Shown piece after piece: positions 19,374 through 30,590 of a stretch of DNA of 64,000 bases (its first letter is position 1; every line of letters begins with the position of its first letter). Under the pieces are notes generated by a model, which worked only from the letters and a program-made list of their open reading frames with translations, had not been told where the DNA came from and made no database searches. Location of the stretch: contig NZ_LMJF01000001.1 of the NCBI RefSeq assembly GCF_001429785.1, positions 998,474-1,062,473 on the forward strand, in the 5' to 3' direction. This DNA comes from Lysobacter sp. Root916 (GTDB lineage: Bacteria > Pseudomonadota > Gammaproteobacteria > Xanthomonadales > Xanthomonadaceae). The position numbers and the translations under genes were made by a program.

Positions 19374-19451
19374 GGCTCGGTCTCGGCGCGGCCCTGCTTC
19401 AACGCAGGCCGATGGCTCGGTCTCGGCGCGGCCCTGCTTCAACGCAGGCCG
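19372..19451. repeat. Perfect 40-bp tandem duplication at a gene junction
   Basis: Two identical 40-bp units (19372-19411 and 19412-19451), each beginning ATGGCTCGGTCTCGG on the plus strand. Each contains, on the minus strand, the last codons and TGA of the upstream gene plus the spacer to the VOC gene. The first bases of a third unit (ATGGCT) belong to the original gene. The duplication lengthens the intergenic spacer without harming either frame. Confidence 0.95.
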
Positions 19452-19867
19452 ATGGCTTCGGCGAAGGAGCGGTAGAACTCGCCGCCCGGATCGCTCTCGC
19501 GGTCGATCTCGATCGGGTAGGGCGTGGCTTCCTGCGGCATCGCGTTGAGCACGCCGATGAAAGCCTCGACATTGCGGCTGTAAAACACGTACTCGCGATG
19601 GTCCGGTTCGGTGAACACGATCGCCAGCAGGCTGTGACCGGCGGCTTCGATGCGTTCGCAGACGCGGTCCTCGAAGCGCTGCATGGCCTCCAGTTCCTCC
19701 GGCGAGGCGGTGTCGACGCTGCGGTCGTCCTGGTAGGCCCAGATCAGGTTCAGGCGTTCGGGGTAGGCGCGGAAATCGAAACCGCGCTCGAAGCGCTTGA
19801 GCCGCATCAGCGACAGGCCGTCGTCGGCGCGGTGTTCGGCCAGGGTCCAGCCGCGGGTGTCTTCCAT
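19439..19867 (-). CDS. DUF695-like cytosolic protein of unknown function
   Basis: 142 residues, acidic, no signal peptide. The pattern WTLAEHRADDGLSLMRLKR...YPERLNLIWAY resembles DUF695-type proteins of unknown role. No catalytic residues can be named. The last four codons and stop (IGLR-stop) fall inside the 40-bp tandem repeat, so a second copy of this 3' end follows immediately. Confidence 0.65.
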   Translation of the reverse strand: MEDTRGWTLAEHRADDGLSLMRLKRFERGFDFRAYPERLNLIWAYQDDRSVDTASPEELEAMQRFEDRVCERIEAAGHSLLAIVFTEPDHREYVFYSRNVEAFIGVLNAMPQEATPYPIEIDRESDPGGEFYRSFAEAIGLR

Positions 19868-19889
19868 GGCGCGTGCGCTCCTGGCGGCC

Positions 19890-23023
<3,134 letters not shown>

Positions 23024-23035
23024 GTCCGGGCGCGA

Positions 23036-24286
23036 TTACGGCCGCGGCAACGGCGCGCAGGCCGGATGCGGCTGCGCACGCGCGGCCGGTTCGCGCCATT
23101 CCGGGTGGTCGTAGGGGATATAGCCGTTCCAGAACCAGGGCAGGCAGGTCGGCCTCAGGGTGGCGTCGGCGAGGTACTTGAACAGGCCTTCGCCGTTGGA
23201 GCTGTTGCTCAGGATCACCATGCAGCGGCGGCCGTCGGCCACGCACAGGGCGAGGTTGTTGGTGCCGTCGTCGTGGCCGCCCTTGGCCCAGGCCTGGCCT
23301 TGCGGCTCGCGATAGGTCAGCCAGCCCAGGGCATAGGACAGCGCGATGCCGCGGTTGTCCTGAGTCGTGTCCGTCAACAGAGTGGGGAACTGCTGTACCG
23401 AATCGATCGCGATCTGCGGGCGTAGCAGTTCGGCCTTGCCGGCCGCGCTCAGCCCCTCGCCACGGACCAGCCCGGCCAGGAAGGCGGCTTGGTCGGCGAT
23501 GCTGGTGTCCATCGATCCGGCTGCGCGCACCGCGCCGCGTTTCTTATGGCCCAGCGGTTTGTTCTGCTGGTCGTAGCCGATCGCCAGGTTGTCGGCGAAA
23601 TCCTCGCGCCACACCAGGCTGGTGCGCGTCATGCCGAAGCGATCGTAGACCTGGCGCTGCATCAGGTCGGCGACGTCGATGCCCAGACCGACCTCGATCA
23701 CGAACTGCATCAGGTTGATGCCTTCGCCGGAGTAGGCGTAGCGCGCACCCGGTTCGAAATAGAACTTGAGCTTGCCGTTCTGGTCGAAGGTCCCGTCCGG
23801 CAGGAAAAAGCGGAAGTTCGGGAAGCCCGACGTGTGCGACAGCAGCATGCGCGGGGTCAGTTTGCGCCAACGCTCGTCGCCGGCCAGGTCGGCGTACTTC
23901 TCGTACTCGGGCAGCGGCTTGGGCAGGTACTGCGCGATCGAGCGGTCCAGATCCAATTGCCCGGACTCGACCAGCGACATCGCCGCGTAGGCGAACTCGC
24001 CCTTGGTGATCGAAGCGCCGTACATGATGGTGTCGGTGTTCAGCGGCAACCGCTGTTCGAGATCGCGCGAACCGTAAGCCTTCAGGTGCACGACGCGGCC
24101 GTCGTCGATGACCGCCAGCGCCAGGCCGGGCACGCGCGCGGCTTGCATCAGGCGTTCGACTTCGCGGTCCAGCGCCGGGCCGCGCAGGGGCGCGGGCTCG
24201 CGTACGGCCTGGCCGGCGCAGCCGGCCAGCAGCAGGATCGCGAAACAGGCGGGCAGAAACCGGGTGAACGAGCGACGAGCGGGCAT
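23036..24286 (-). CDS. Serine hydrolase lipoprotein, class C beta-lactamase/esterase fold
   Basis: 416 residues. Signal peptide with lipobox LLAGC (Cys23). The SxxK nucleophile motif is SITK (Ser92, Lys95), and the second motif YxN is replaced by YSG (in ARYAYSGEG), as is common in the EstB/PBP4*-like branch. A late GGHDDGTNN region may serve as the third (KTG/HxG) motif. It is probably a periplasmic esterase or D-amino-acid peptidase, not a resistance beta-lactamase. GGAGG lies 7 bases upstream. It is the last gene of the minus-strand block below the DUF4097-like gene. Confidence 0.85.
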   Translation of the reverse strand: MPARRSFTRFLPACFAILLLAGCAGQAVREPAPLRGPALDREVERLMQAARVPGLALAVIDDGRVVHLKAYGSRDLEQRLPLNTDTIMYGASITKGEFAYAAMSLVESGQLDLDRSIAQYLPKPLPEYEKYADLAGDERWRKLTPRMLLSHTSGFPNFRFFLPDGTFDQNGKLKFYFEPGARYAYSGEGINLMQFVIEVGLGIDVADLMQRQVYDRFGMTRTSLVWREDFADNLAIGYDQQNKPLGHKKRGAVRAAGSMDTSIADQAAFLAGLVRGEGLSAAGKAELLRPQIAIDSVQQFPTLLTDTTQDNRGIALSYALGWLTYREPQGQAWAKGGHDDGTNNLALCVADGRRCMVILSNSSNGEGLFKYLADATLRPTCLPWFWNGYIPYDHPEWREPAARAQPHPACAPLPRP

Positions 24287-24402
24287 GACGAGACCTCCGA
24301 TGGCGTTCGGACGGCGACCCGCGTGGCGGGCGTAGGGAGATGCGTTACAGGTCGAGCGGGTGCCCGTCGCAGCACCGGAGAAGCGACGGGCACCGCACTC
24401 GG

Positions 24403-24933
24403 TTAAGCGTTGCAGTCGGTCACGCTGCCCCGGTCCAGGGTGGCGAAGGGCTTGAACGCGGGCAGGGTTTCGACCAGCGCGTCCTGGGCGGCGCGCATTT
24501 CGACCACGCGCTTGCACAGGCGCTGGGCCTGCTGGGCGATGTTGTTGGCTTCGGCGTCCATCTTGTCGCCGACCGCGCCGGGGTCGCCCTTGACCATGCC
24601 TTCGATGGTTTCGCTGACGGCCTTGCCGGCGATCGCAGCCCCGGCCTTGCCGATCGCGATGCCGTCGTCGCGCACGCCCACCGCGTTGGCGTACAGGCGC
24701 TGGGCCTGGCTGCGCTGAGCCGGATTCAAGGCCACCGCCTTGCCGCCGATGCTCAGATCGCCTTGCTTGGTGATGACCGCGACTTCGCGCCCGCCGTGCA
24801 GGCTGATGCGGTCGTCGCCGAGTTCGATGCCCTTGAGGACGCTGTTGCCGATCGTTGCTCGGTCTTGGCTGCCGCAGCCGACCAGGGCGAGGGCGAGCAG
24901 GGTGCAGGCGAAAGCGGCGGTGGCGAGTTTCAT
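24403..24933 (-). CDS. DUF2884 (YggN)-like lipoprotein
   Basis: 176 residues. Lipobox LVGC (Cys20) follows a hydrophobic leader. The mature part resembles YggN/DUF2884: a short beta region with GGREVAVITKQGDLSIGGKAV, then an all-helical region (LNPAQRSQAQRLYANAVGVRDDG...). Two cysteines near the C-terminus (RLCKR, TDCNA). Function is unknown, probably periplasmic face of a membrane. It follows the DUF4097-like gene by 38 bp on the same strand. Confidence 0.75.
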   Translation of the reverse strand: MKLATAAFACTLLALALVGCGSQDRATIGNSVLKGIELGDDRISLHGGREVAVITKQGDLSIGGKAVALNPAQRSQAQRLYANAVGVRDDGIAIGKAGAAIAGKAVSETIEGMVKGDPGAVGDKMDAEANNIAQQAQRLCKRVVEMRAAQDALVETLPAFKPFATLDRGSVTDCNA

Positions 24934-24971
24934 GGCGAAGTCCCGAGGACGTAAGAGGGTGGGGAACGCGA

Positions 24972-25736
24972 TCATTCGTTGTCGCGCGGCACGGCGACCG
25001 TGCCGGCGACGTCGCGGTGGTCGACCGAGCCGCTGCCGACCGCGTGCACGCGCAGGTTGCCGCGCACGCCGACGACATCGATGTCGCCCGAGCCGATCTC
25101 GTCGACGTCGACGTTGCCGCCGACCTCGCGCAGCTCGACGTCGCCCGAACCGATATCGCCGACCTTGACGTTCTGGGCGATGCGGCGCGCCTTGAGGTCG
25201 CCGGAACCGACCGAGACCACGTGCAGCGAACCGATGTTGTCCAGCTCGATGTCGCCGGAGCCGACGTCGGCGGTGACCTGGCCGCGCACGTTCTCGGCGC
25301 GCACGTCGCCGGAACCGACATCGGCGCTGAGCGCGGCCACGCCGGTGGCGCGCGCGTCGCCGGAGCCGACGTTGAGCTGGACCATCAGATCGGCCGGTAC
25401 CGTCGCTTCCAGGCGCAGGTAGGCGTAGTGGTCGCCGAGGTTGAACCAATTGCGTTCGCTGCGCCGGGCCACCACCACCAGCTTGTCGCCGACGCGGTGC
25501 TGGGTGAGGGTGAGCTCGGGCAGGTACTTGGCGTCGGAGGCGCAGGCGCGGCCGTGGACGGCGTATTCGCTGCCGGTCACCACGTTCAGATCGTGCTGGC
25601 CGATATCGAAGACCACCGCTTTGGCGCCGGCCAGGTCCAGCTTCAGATCGCGGGCCTGGGAATGCTGGCAGTTGCGGTCCTGCGCCATGGCTGCCAGCGG
25701 CAGCAGGGCTAGGACGGCGAGCATGGACTTGCGCAT
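24972..25736 (-). CDS. DUF4097-like secreted beta-repeat protein with VGSGD motifs
   Basis: 254 residues with a signal peptide (MRKSMLAVLALLPLAAMA). From about residue 125 it is built of eight short repeats of about 17-19 residues, each carrying (V/I)GSGD or GSGS and an alternating beta pattern, as expected of a parallel beta-solenoid. DUF4097/DUF2807 'putative adhesin' proteins have this look. The repeats are near-identical at the motif but differ elsewhere. It may bind envelope components; the ligand is unknown. The YtrA-controlled ABC genes lie just upstream on the same strand. Confidence 0.8.
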   Translation of the reverse strand: MRKSMLAVLALLPLAAMAQDRNCQHSQARDLKLDLAGAKAVVFDIGQHDLNVVTGSEYAVHGRACASDAKYLPELTLTQHRVGDKLVVVARRSERNWFNLGDHYAYLRLEATVPADLMVQLNVGSGDARATGVAALSADVGSGDVRAENVRGQVTADVGSGDIELDNIGSLHVVSVGSGDLKARRIAQNVKVGDIGSGDVELREVGGNVDVDEIGSGDIDVVGVRGNLRVHAVGSGSVDHRDVAGTVAVPRDNE

Positions 25737-25891
25737 CACGTACTCCTGTCGGGTCTGACCCGCCGCAGCGGCGGGCGTCGCGTACTCGGATGCAGCGGGA
25801 GCGATCAAGGTTGCAATCGGGTGGTGCCGAGGTGTCGCTTGAGAGCGTGCGCCGGGCGGTGCCGCTGTGCGGTCCGCCCGGCGCCGCGGGG

Positions 25892-26956
25892 TCAACCCTC
25901 GTCGCGCCAGCGGCGCAGACGGACCGAGGCGAAGATCATCGCCGCACCGGCCACCGCACCGCCCCACATATGCGGACTCAGCAGGGTCGAGTACATGGTG
26001 CGGATACCGACCAGGTGGCTGACCGAGTCCGGCCCTTCGATGTTGTTGAGGACGGAAGCGGGGATGGCGCTCATCCAGGTGCCGGGGATCGCGCTCGTCA
26101 GGGAGCGGGAACTCACGTGCTGCAGGATCCACATGAAGGAGTCCGCATCGACCACGCCCATCAAGGTGATCCAGCCCAGCAGCAGGGTGGCCACGACCGG
26201 GATCAGGATGGCCCACAGGAAGGGCAGGCTACGGGCCCAGGCGGAGCAGAACATCAGCCAGCCGATGGTCGGCAGGGCCCACAGCGCGTAGATCGGGATC
26301 GCGGCGATCAGCGTGGCGGCCACCGACAGCGGATTGCCCGGTCCCCACAGCAGATCGATCGGATTGGCGCCGTGCAGCATGACGAATCCGCTCATGATCA
26401 GGAGATAACCGAACATGGTCGCGATAGCCGCCGCCGTGGCCAGTGCCGGGGCGACCAGCGCCGCGCTCACCAGCTTGGACAGTACGGTTTGACCGTCCGA
26501 TACCGGTAGCGACTTCCAGAACAGCACGCTGCGGTCCTTGCGCTCGTCGTAGAGGCTGCCGAGGCAATAGAAGAACACCACGAAAGCCAGCACGATGAAG
26601 GGCCACAGCGAGGCGCCGTACAGCGACAGATCGATCGCCGGGCCGATGTGGCGCAGGTCCTCCGGATCCATCTTGCTGATCAGGGCATTCAGATCCAGGC
26701 CGTTGACGGCGAAACGCCCGCCGTTCATTTCGATGTTCTGGTCCTGGATCTTGGGCAGCGCGACCGCCTCGAAGAACACGATCACCAGCACCAGCAGGAA
26801 CAGGGAGATCGCGCCGGCGATCAACGGCGCCTTGAGGAAGCCGCCGCGGTTCTCCCAGAACTCGCGCCGCAGCAACAGCCGGAAGGTGTGGGTGGGATGG
26901 ACCGCGGCTACGGCGCGCGGGGCCGGACGGTCGGCGTTGATATCGAGCGCGTTCAT
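25892..26956 (-). CDS. ABC transporter permease (YtrC/NatB-like)
   Basis: 354-residue membrane protein with six or so hydrophobic segments: one after the cytoplasmic N-terminus (about 45-70), and five from about 120 to the end. A large extracytoplasmic loop follows the first segment. It carries FYCLGSLYDERKDRSVLFWKSLPVSD, the motif shared by ABC-2-like permeases that partner YtrB-type ATPases. It begins with a 4-bp overlap with the ATPase gene (26953-26956). Substrate is unknown; such systems often respond to cell-wall antibiotics. Confidence 0.87.
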   Translation of the reverse strand: MNALDINADRPAPRAVAAVHPTHTFRLLLRREFWENRGGFLKAPLIAGAISLFLLVLVIVFFEAVALPKIQDQNIEMNGGRFAVNGLDLNALISKMDPEDLRHIGPAIDLSLYGASLWPFIVLAFVVFFYCLGSLYDERKDRSVLFWKSLPVSDGQTVLSKLVSAALVAPALATAAAIATMFGYLLIMSGFVMLHGANPIDLLWGPGNPLSVAATLIAAIPIYALWALPTIGWLMFCSAWARSLPFLWAILIPVVATLLLGWITLMGVVDADSFMWILQHVSSRSLTSAIPGTWMSAIPASVLNNIEGPDSVSHLVGIRTMYSTLLSPHMWGGAVAGAAMIFASVRLRRWRDEG

Positions 26957-27837
26957 GCGTAGGTCCCCTTCATGGTGGCGACGAACAGATCGGCCAGGCC
27001 CGGCGTGCGGGTTTCGCCGAGCTCCGCCAGGCGTTCGTGCGGCGCGCCGTCGAACAGCATCACGGTCTTGCCGAACGGCAGTGCGCGTTCGTCCAGCGGC
27101 TTCAGGCTGCGCGCCTGTTCGAGCTTGTCGGCGTTGACCAGCACTTCGACGAAACGCTCGCCTAGCACTTCCATATCGCTGTTGAGCACGACTTTGCCGT
27201 CGCGGATGAACATCACGTCGGTGAGGATGTGTTCGATCTCCTCGACCTGGTGGGTGGTGACGATGATGGTCTTGTCCTCGTCGAAGTAATCCTCCAGCAG
27301 GCGCTGGTAGAACTGCTTGCGGTAAAGGATGTCCAGGCCCAGGGTGGGCTCGTCCAGCACCAGCAGGCGGGCGTCGATCGCCATCACCAGGGCCAGATGC
27401 AACTGCACGATCATGCCCTTGGACAGTTCGCGCACGCGCAGCTCGGGCTTGAGCTGGGTGCCGGCGAGGAAGCGTTCGCACTTGGCGCGGTCGAAGCGCG
27501 GGTGCACGCCGGCGACGAATTCGATCGCCTCCTTGACCCGGATCCAGCGCGGCAGCACCGCCACGTCGGCGATGAAGCACACGTCGCGCATCAGTTCGTC
27601 GCGCTGGGTGCGCGGGTCGCGGCCCAGCACCTTGAGGTCGCCCTCGAACGGGATCAGGCCGAGGATGGCCTTGAGCGCGGTGGTCTTGCCGGCGCCGTTG
27701 GGGCCGATCAGGCCGACGATGCGTCCGGCCGGAATCTCGAACGCGGTGTTGTCCAGCGCGAGCTTGTTCTTATAGGCCTTGCGCAAACCGCGCGCGCTGA
27801 CGACATTGGCGGAGCTGGCGAGGGAGTCGGCGTTCAT
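26953..27837 (-). CDS. ABC transporter ATP-binding protein (YtrB-like)
   Basis: 294-residue ATPase. Walker A is GPNGAGKTT (45-53), the signature loop is the divergent LSKGM instead of LSGGQ, and Walker B is LLVLDEPTLGLD, followed by the switch His in TTHQVEEIEH. A C-terminal about 60-residue extension is usual in YtrB/BcrA-like subunits. It is sandwiched between ytrA and the permease with 4-bp overlaps on both sides (27834-27837, 26953-26956), so the three are made in step. Confidence 0.92.
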   Translation of the reverse strand: MNADSLASSANVVSARGLRKAYKNKLALDNTAFEIPAGRIVGLIGPNGAGKTTALKAILGLIPFEGDLKVLGRDPRTQRDELMRDVCFIADVAVLPRWIRVKEAIEFVAGVHPRFDRAKCERFLAGTQLKPELRVRELSKGMIVQLHLALVMAIDARLLVLDEPTLGLDILYRKQFYQRLLEDYFDEDKTIIVTTHQVEEIEHILTDVMFIRDGKVVLNSDMEVLGERFVEVLVNADKLEQARSLKPLDERALPFGKTVMLFDGAPHERLAELGETRTPGLADLFVATMKGTYA

Positions 27838-28205
27838 TGCGCACCTGCCTTGTTGCCCGCCGTCAGCAGCTCTTCCGTGCTCAGGCCCAACCGCAGGATG
27901 CGCTCCAGCACCAACGGCCATTCCTCGCGCAGGAACCGCTCGCGCTCGTTCAGCAGCAGTTTCTTGGCAGCCTCTTCGGTGACGTACATGCCCAGTCCTC
28001 GGCGTTTTTCGACTAGTGCCTCGTCCGCCAGCTCTTGGTAGGCGCGCGAGACGGTGATGGGGTTGAGCTGGTACTCGGCCGCCACCTGCCGCACGGAGGG
28101 CAGGGCGTCGCCGGGCTTGAGCACGCCGTCGAGCATCATGGCGACGACGCGTTCCTTCAGCTGGCGATAGATGGGAGCGCCGTCGCTCCATTGGATAGCG
28201 GTCAT
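27834..28205 (-). CDS. GntR-family repressor, YtrA subfamily
   Basis: 123-residue regulator with an N-terminal winged helix (residues 10-75: PIYRQLKERVVAMMLDGVLKPGDALPSVRQVAAEYQLNPITVSRAYQEL) and only a short helical C-terminal part. That is the YtrA layout, which lacks the ligand-binding domains of other GntR proteins. YtrA repressors control their own ABC operons. A matching operator, GGTG-N16-CACC, overlaps the promoter at 28638-28661, so autoregulation is likely. Confidence 0.88.
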   Translation of the reverse strand: MTAIQWSDGAPIYRQLKERVVAMMLDGVLKPGDALPSVRQVAAEYQLNPITVSRAYQELADEALVEKRRGLGMYVTEEAAKKLLLNERERFLREEWPLVLERILRLGLSTEELLTAGNKAGAQ

Positions 28206-28208
28206 GGT

Positions 28209-28610
28209 TCAGCCCCGCGGTGCGAATGAGAAATAAGGCATGACTAAGGCCTGGCGATTGCGCCGCGTGGCCTTCCGGGCCTTGCGGTGCGGTACTGCGT
28301 CAACGGCCGGCTCCGCGGCAGAGGCTTTATCCAGTGCGTTCGCCAGGGCCACCGCGGTGGCGACCTCGGCGGTCAGGGCGGCGACGTCGGCCAGGTTTTC
28401 GACCTGCTGGGCGCGGGCCTCGATGCGCAGGGCCTGGGCCTCGGCGCGACGCACGATGGCGGCGGCATCCAAGGGCAGGGGCGCGGCCGCAGCCGCGACC
28501 TGGGCGGCGGGGGCTTCCGGCAGGGCCGGGTTCGCCGCCACCAGGGCCAGCACCAGCGTGGCGCCGCTGACCAGGAGGGCTGAAATCGAGTTATGGAGCT
28601 TGCTGTTCAT
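28209..28610 (-). CDS. Secreted Ala-rich protein, first gene of the YtrA operon
   Basis: 133 residues with a signal peptide (about residues 1-27). The mature part has an Ala-rich helix (AAAIVRRAEAQALRIEARAQQVENLADVAALTAEVATAVALANAL) that could form a coiled coil, and a basic C-terminus (HRKARKATRRNR). No family is recognised. AGGACG lies 7 bases upstream. Its stop is 3 bp before ytrA, so it is the leading gene of the operator-controlled transcript. Confidence 0.7.
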   Translation of the reverse strand: MNSKLHNSISALLVSGATLVLALVAANPALPEAPAAQVAAAAAPLPLDAAAIVRRAEAQALRIEARAQQVENLADVAALTAEVATAVALANALDKASAAEPAVDAVPHRKARKATRRNRQALVMPYFSFAPRG

Positions 28611-28637
28611 GGCGAACGTCCTGCTCGTTGGTAGACC

Positions 28638-28661
28638 GGTGTTGTATGCAACTATAACACC
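28638..28661. promoter_or_regulatory. Predicted YtrA operator (GGTG-N16-CACC)
   Basis: Dyad GGTGTTGTA-TGCAAC-TATAACACC; half-sites match at 8 of 9 positions. It fits the GGTG-N16-CACC consensus I recall for YtrA in Xanthomonas. It covers the -10 box of the promoter driving the 28610-25892 genes, so binding would block RNA polymerase. Confidence 0.8.
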
Positions 28662-28678
28662 AAAACACGCCCGGTCAA
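28651..28678 (-). promoter_or_regulatory. Promoter of the ytrA operon
   Basis: Minus-strand -35 TTGACC (28673-28678) and -10 TATAGT (28651-28656), 16 bp apart, about 40 bp upstream of the first start codon. The -10 box is inside the YtrA operator. Confidence 0.7.
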
Positions 28679-28744
28679 GTCCGGCCTACCCAACTGAAGT
28701 CATACTTGGCCCACCGGCCGTCCGGCCCCGCTCCGAAGCCCGCC

Positions 28745-29332
28745 ATGAACGCTATCGCCCCCCGCATCCGCCGTACGGCCGCCGTCGCCGCCGTTTCCCT
28801 GCTCCTGGTCGCCGGCCTGGCCTCGGCCGCGGGCGGCCTGCTGGACCGCAGCTTCCGCCCGCTGGCGGGCAAGCAGGCGGTCAACCTGCGTGGCCAGTAC
28901 GGCGGTCAGGTGCTGCTGGTGGTCAATACCGCCAGCAAATGCGGTTTCACCCCGCAATTCGAGGCGCTGGAAGGCCTGCACGCCAAGTACAAGGGCCAGG
29001 GTTTCGCCGTGCTCGGCTTCCCCTCGGGCGATTTCAAGGCCCAGGAATTCGAGGACGAGAAGCAGATCCAGGAGTTCTGCACGCTCACCTACGGGGTCAA
29101 GTTCCCGATGTTCGAGAAGGTGCACGTGGTCGGCGAACAGGCCACGCCGCTGTATCAGGATCTGGCCCGCAGCGCCGGAGAAGCGCCGAAATGGAACTTC
29201 CACAAGTACCTGATCGGCCGCGACGGCAAGCTGATCGCCAGCTACGGCAGCAAGATCAAGCCCGACGATCCGACCGTGGTGGCCGCGATCGAGGCCGCGC
29301 TGAAGGCACCGCGCCCCAAGAAGGCCGGTTGA
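28745..29332 (+). CDS. Glutathione peroxidase family protein, exported
   Basis: 195-residue thioredoxin-fold peroxidase with a signal peptide (about 1-29), so probably periplasmic. The peroxidatic residue is Cys66 (NTASKCGFTPQF). The WNFHKYLIGRDGK motif with Trp is present. In place of the usual FPCNQF it reads FPSGDF, so the tetrad Gln is Asp and the nearby Cys is absent; other Cys candidates lie in EFCTLTYG. This variant is known among bacterial homologues. Thioredoxin may be the true reductant (inference). Confidence 0.85.
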   Translation: MNAIAPRIRRTAAVAAVSLLLVAGLASAAGGLLDRSFRPLAGKQAVNLRGQYGGQVLLVVNTASKCGFTPQFEALEGLHAKYKGQGFAVLGFPSGDFKAQEFEDEKQIQEFCTLTYGVKFPMFEKVHVVGEQATPLYQDLARSAGEAPKWNFHKYLIGRDGKLIASYGSKIKPDDPTVVAAIEAALKAPRPKKAG

Positions 29333-29487
29333 GCGCGCGCAGCGGCCCAGCCGGTGCGAGCAAGGCGCCGGCGCAAATACTGTGAATTTCGGTGCGATTG
29401 CCGATAGGCGCGCAGCCCGCGACAATGGCAGGCTTGCGCCCGCATCCGCAGCGTCAATCATTCCCAATACAAAGGAGTAGGGACCCG

Positions 29488-30444
29488 ATGAAGGCTTTTG
29501 TGCGCGGCGCCGCCGCGCTGATCACCACTGCGGTCGCGCTGAGCAGCGCGGCGGCCATTGCCCAGGACAAGACCGTGCTGACCACCGAACGCGAAAAGAT
29601 CAGCTATGCGATCGGCCTGGACGTAGGCAAGTCGATCAAGCCGGTGGGTCCCGACCTGGATATGGCCGCGTTCGAGAAGGCGGTGCGCAACAGCTTCGAC
29701 GGCGGCAAGCCGTTGATCAGCGAGGACGAGGCGCGCGCCACCGATCAGGCCCTGCGCGCGCGCGTGGCCGCACGCGACGGCAAGCCCGCGCCGGGCAGCG
29801 CCCCGGGCACGCCGCCGCCGGCTCCGCCGGCCGTGGCCAAGGAAAAGGTCAGTCAGCTGGTCGGCGGCTACATGGTCGGCCCCTCGCTGGCGCCGATCAA
29901 AGCCGAAATCGAAGTGCCGCTGCTGATGCAGGCGGTGCGCACCGTGCTGGGCGACGCCAAGCCGCTGCTCGACGAGACCCAGGAAAAGGCCGTGCTGACC
30001 GCTTTCAGCGAGCGCATGCGCAAGAAGATGGAAGCCGATGCGGCCGCCGCGGGCGAGAAGAACCGCGTCGCCGGCGCCGACTTCCTGGCCAAGAACAAGG
30101 CGGTCAAGGGCGTGTTCACCACCCCGTCGGGCCTGCAGTACATGGTGCTGCGCGCCGGTTCCGGCGCGCGTCCCAAGCCCAGCGATCGCGTGCGCGTGAA
30201 CTACAAGGGCTCGCTGCTGGACGGCACCGTATTCGATAGCTCCTACGACCGCGGCCAGCCGGCCGACTTCGGTTTGAACCAAGTGATCCAGGGCTGGTCC
30301 GAAGGCGTGGCGATGATGAACGTGGGCGCGAAGTTCCGCTTCTGGATCCCGGCCGAACTGGCCTACGGTCCCAAGGGCGCGCCGCCGAGCATCGGGCCGA
30401 ACGCGACCTTGACCTTCGACGTCGAGCTGGTCGAGATCCTGTAA
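29488..30444 (+). CDS. Periplasmic FKBP-type peptidyl-prolyl isomerase with two N-terminal domains
   Basis: 318 residues with a signal peptide (MKAFVRGAAALITTAVALSSAAAIA). Two FkpA/Mip-like dimerisation domains occur in tandem: one with KISYAIGLDVGKSI (about 38-100), one with VSQLVGGYMVGPSL (about 118-185). A Pro/Ala linker separates them. A single FKBP domain follows (about 215-318; SGLQYMVLRAGSG...VNYKGSLLDGTVFDSSYDRGQPADF...GWSEGVAMMNVG). It is a folding catalyst and possible chaperone. AAAGGAG precedes the ATG. A second FKBP gene follows at 30591. Confidence 0.88.
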   Translation: MKAFVRGAAALITTAVALSSAAAIAQDKTVLTTEREKISYAIGLDVGKSIKPVGPDLDMAAFEKAVRNSFDGGKPLISEDEARATDQALRARVAARDGKPAPGSAPGTPPPAPPAVAKEKVSQLVGGYMVGPSLAPIKAEIEVPLLMQAVRTVLGDAKPLLDETQEKAVLTAFSERMRKKMEADAAAAGEKNRVAGADFLAKNKAVKGVFTTPSGLQYMVLRAGSGARPKPSDRVRVNYKGSLLDGTVFDSSYDRGQPADFGLNQVIQGWSEGVAMMNVGAKFRFWIPAELAYGPKGAPPSIGPNATLTFDVELVEIL

Positions 30445-30590
30445 GGACTAGGTGTCCGGCGTCACGGCGTCGGACACGCGCGGCATGCGATAAGCGATAC
30501 GTTCAGCCGGCCGCTGGCAACTTGGCGGCTCCCCCGATTGCAAGACGGCATGACCGAGCAGGCATGCCCACCCACCAGGAGTTCCGTTTG

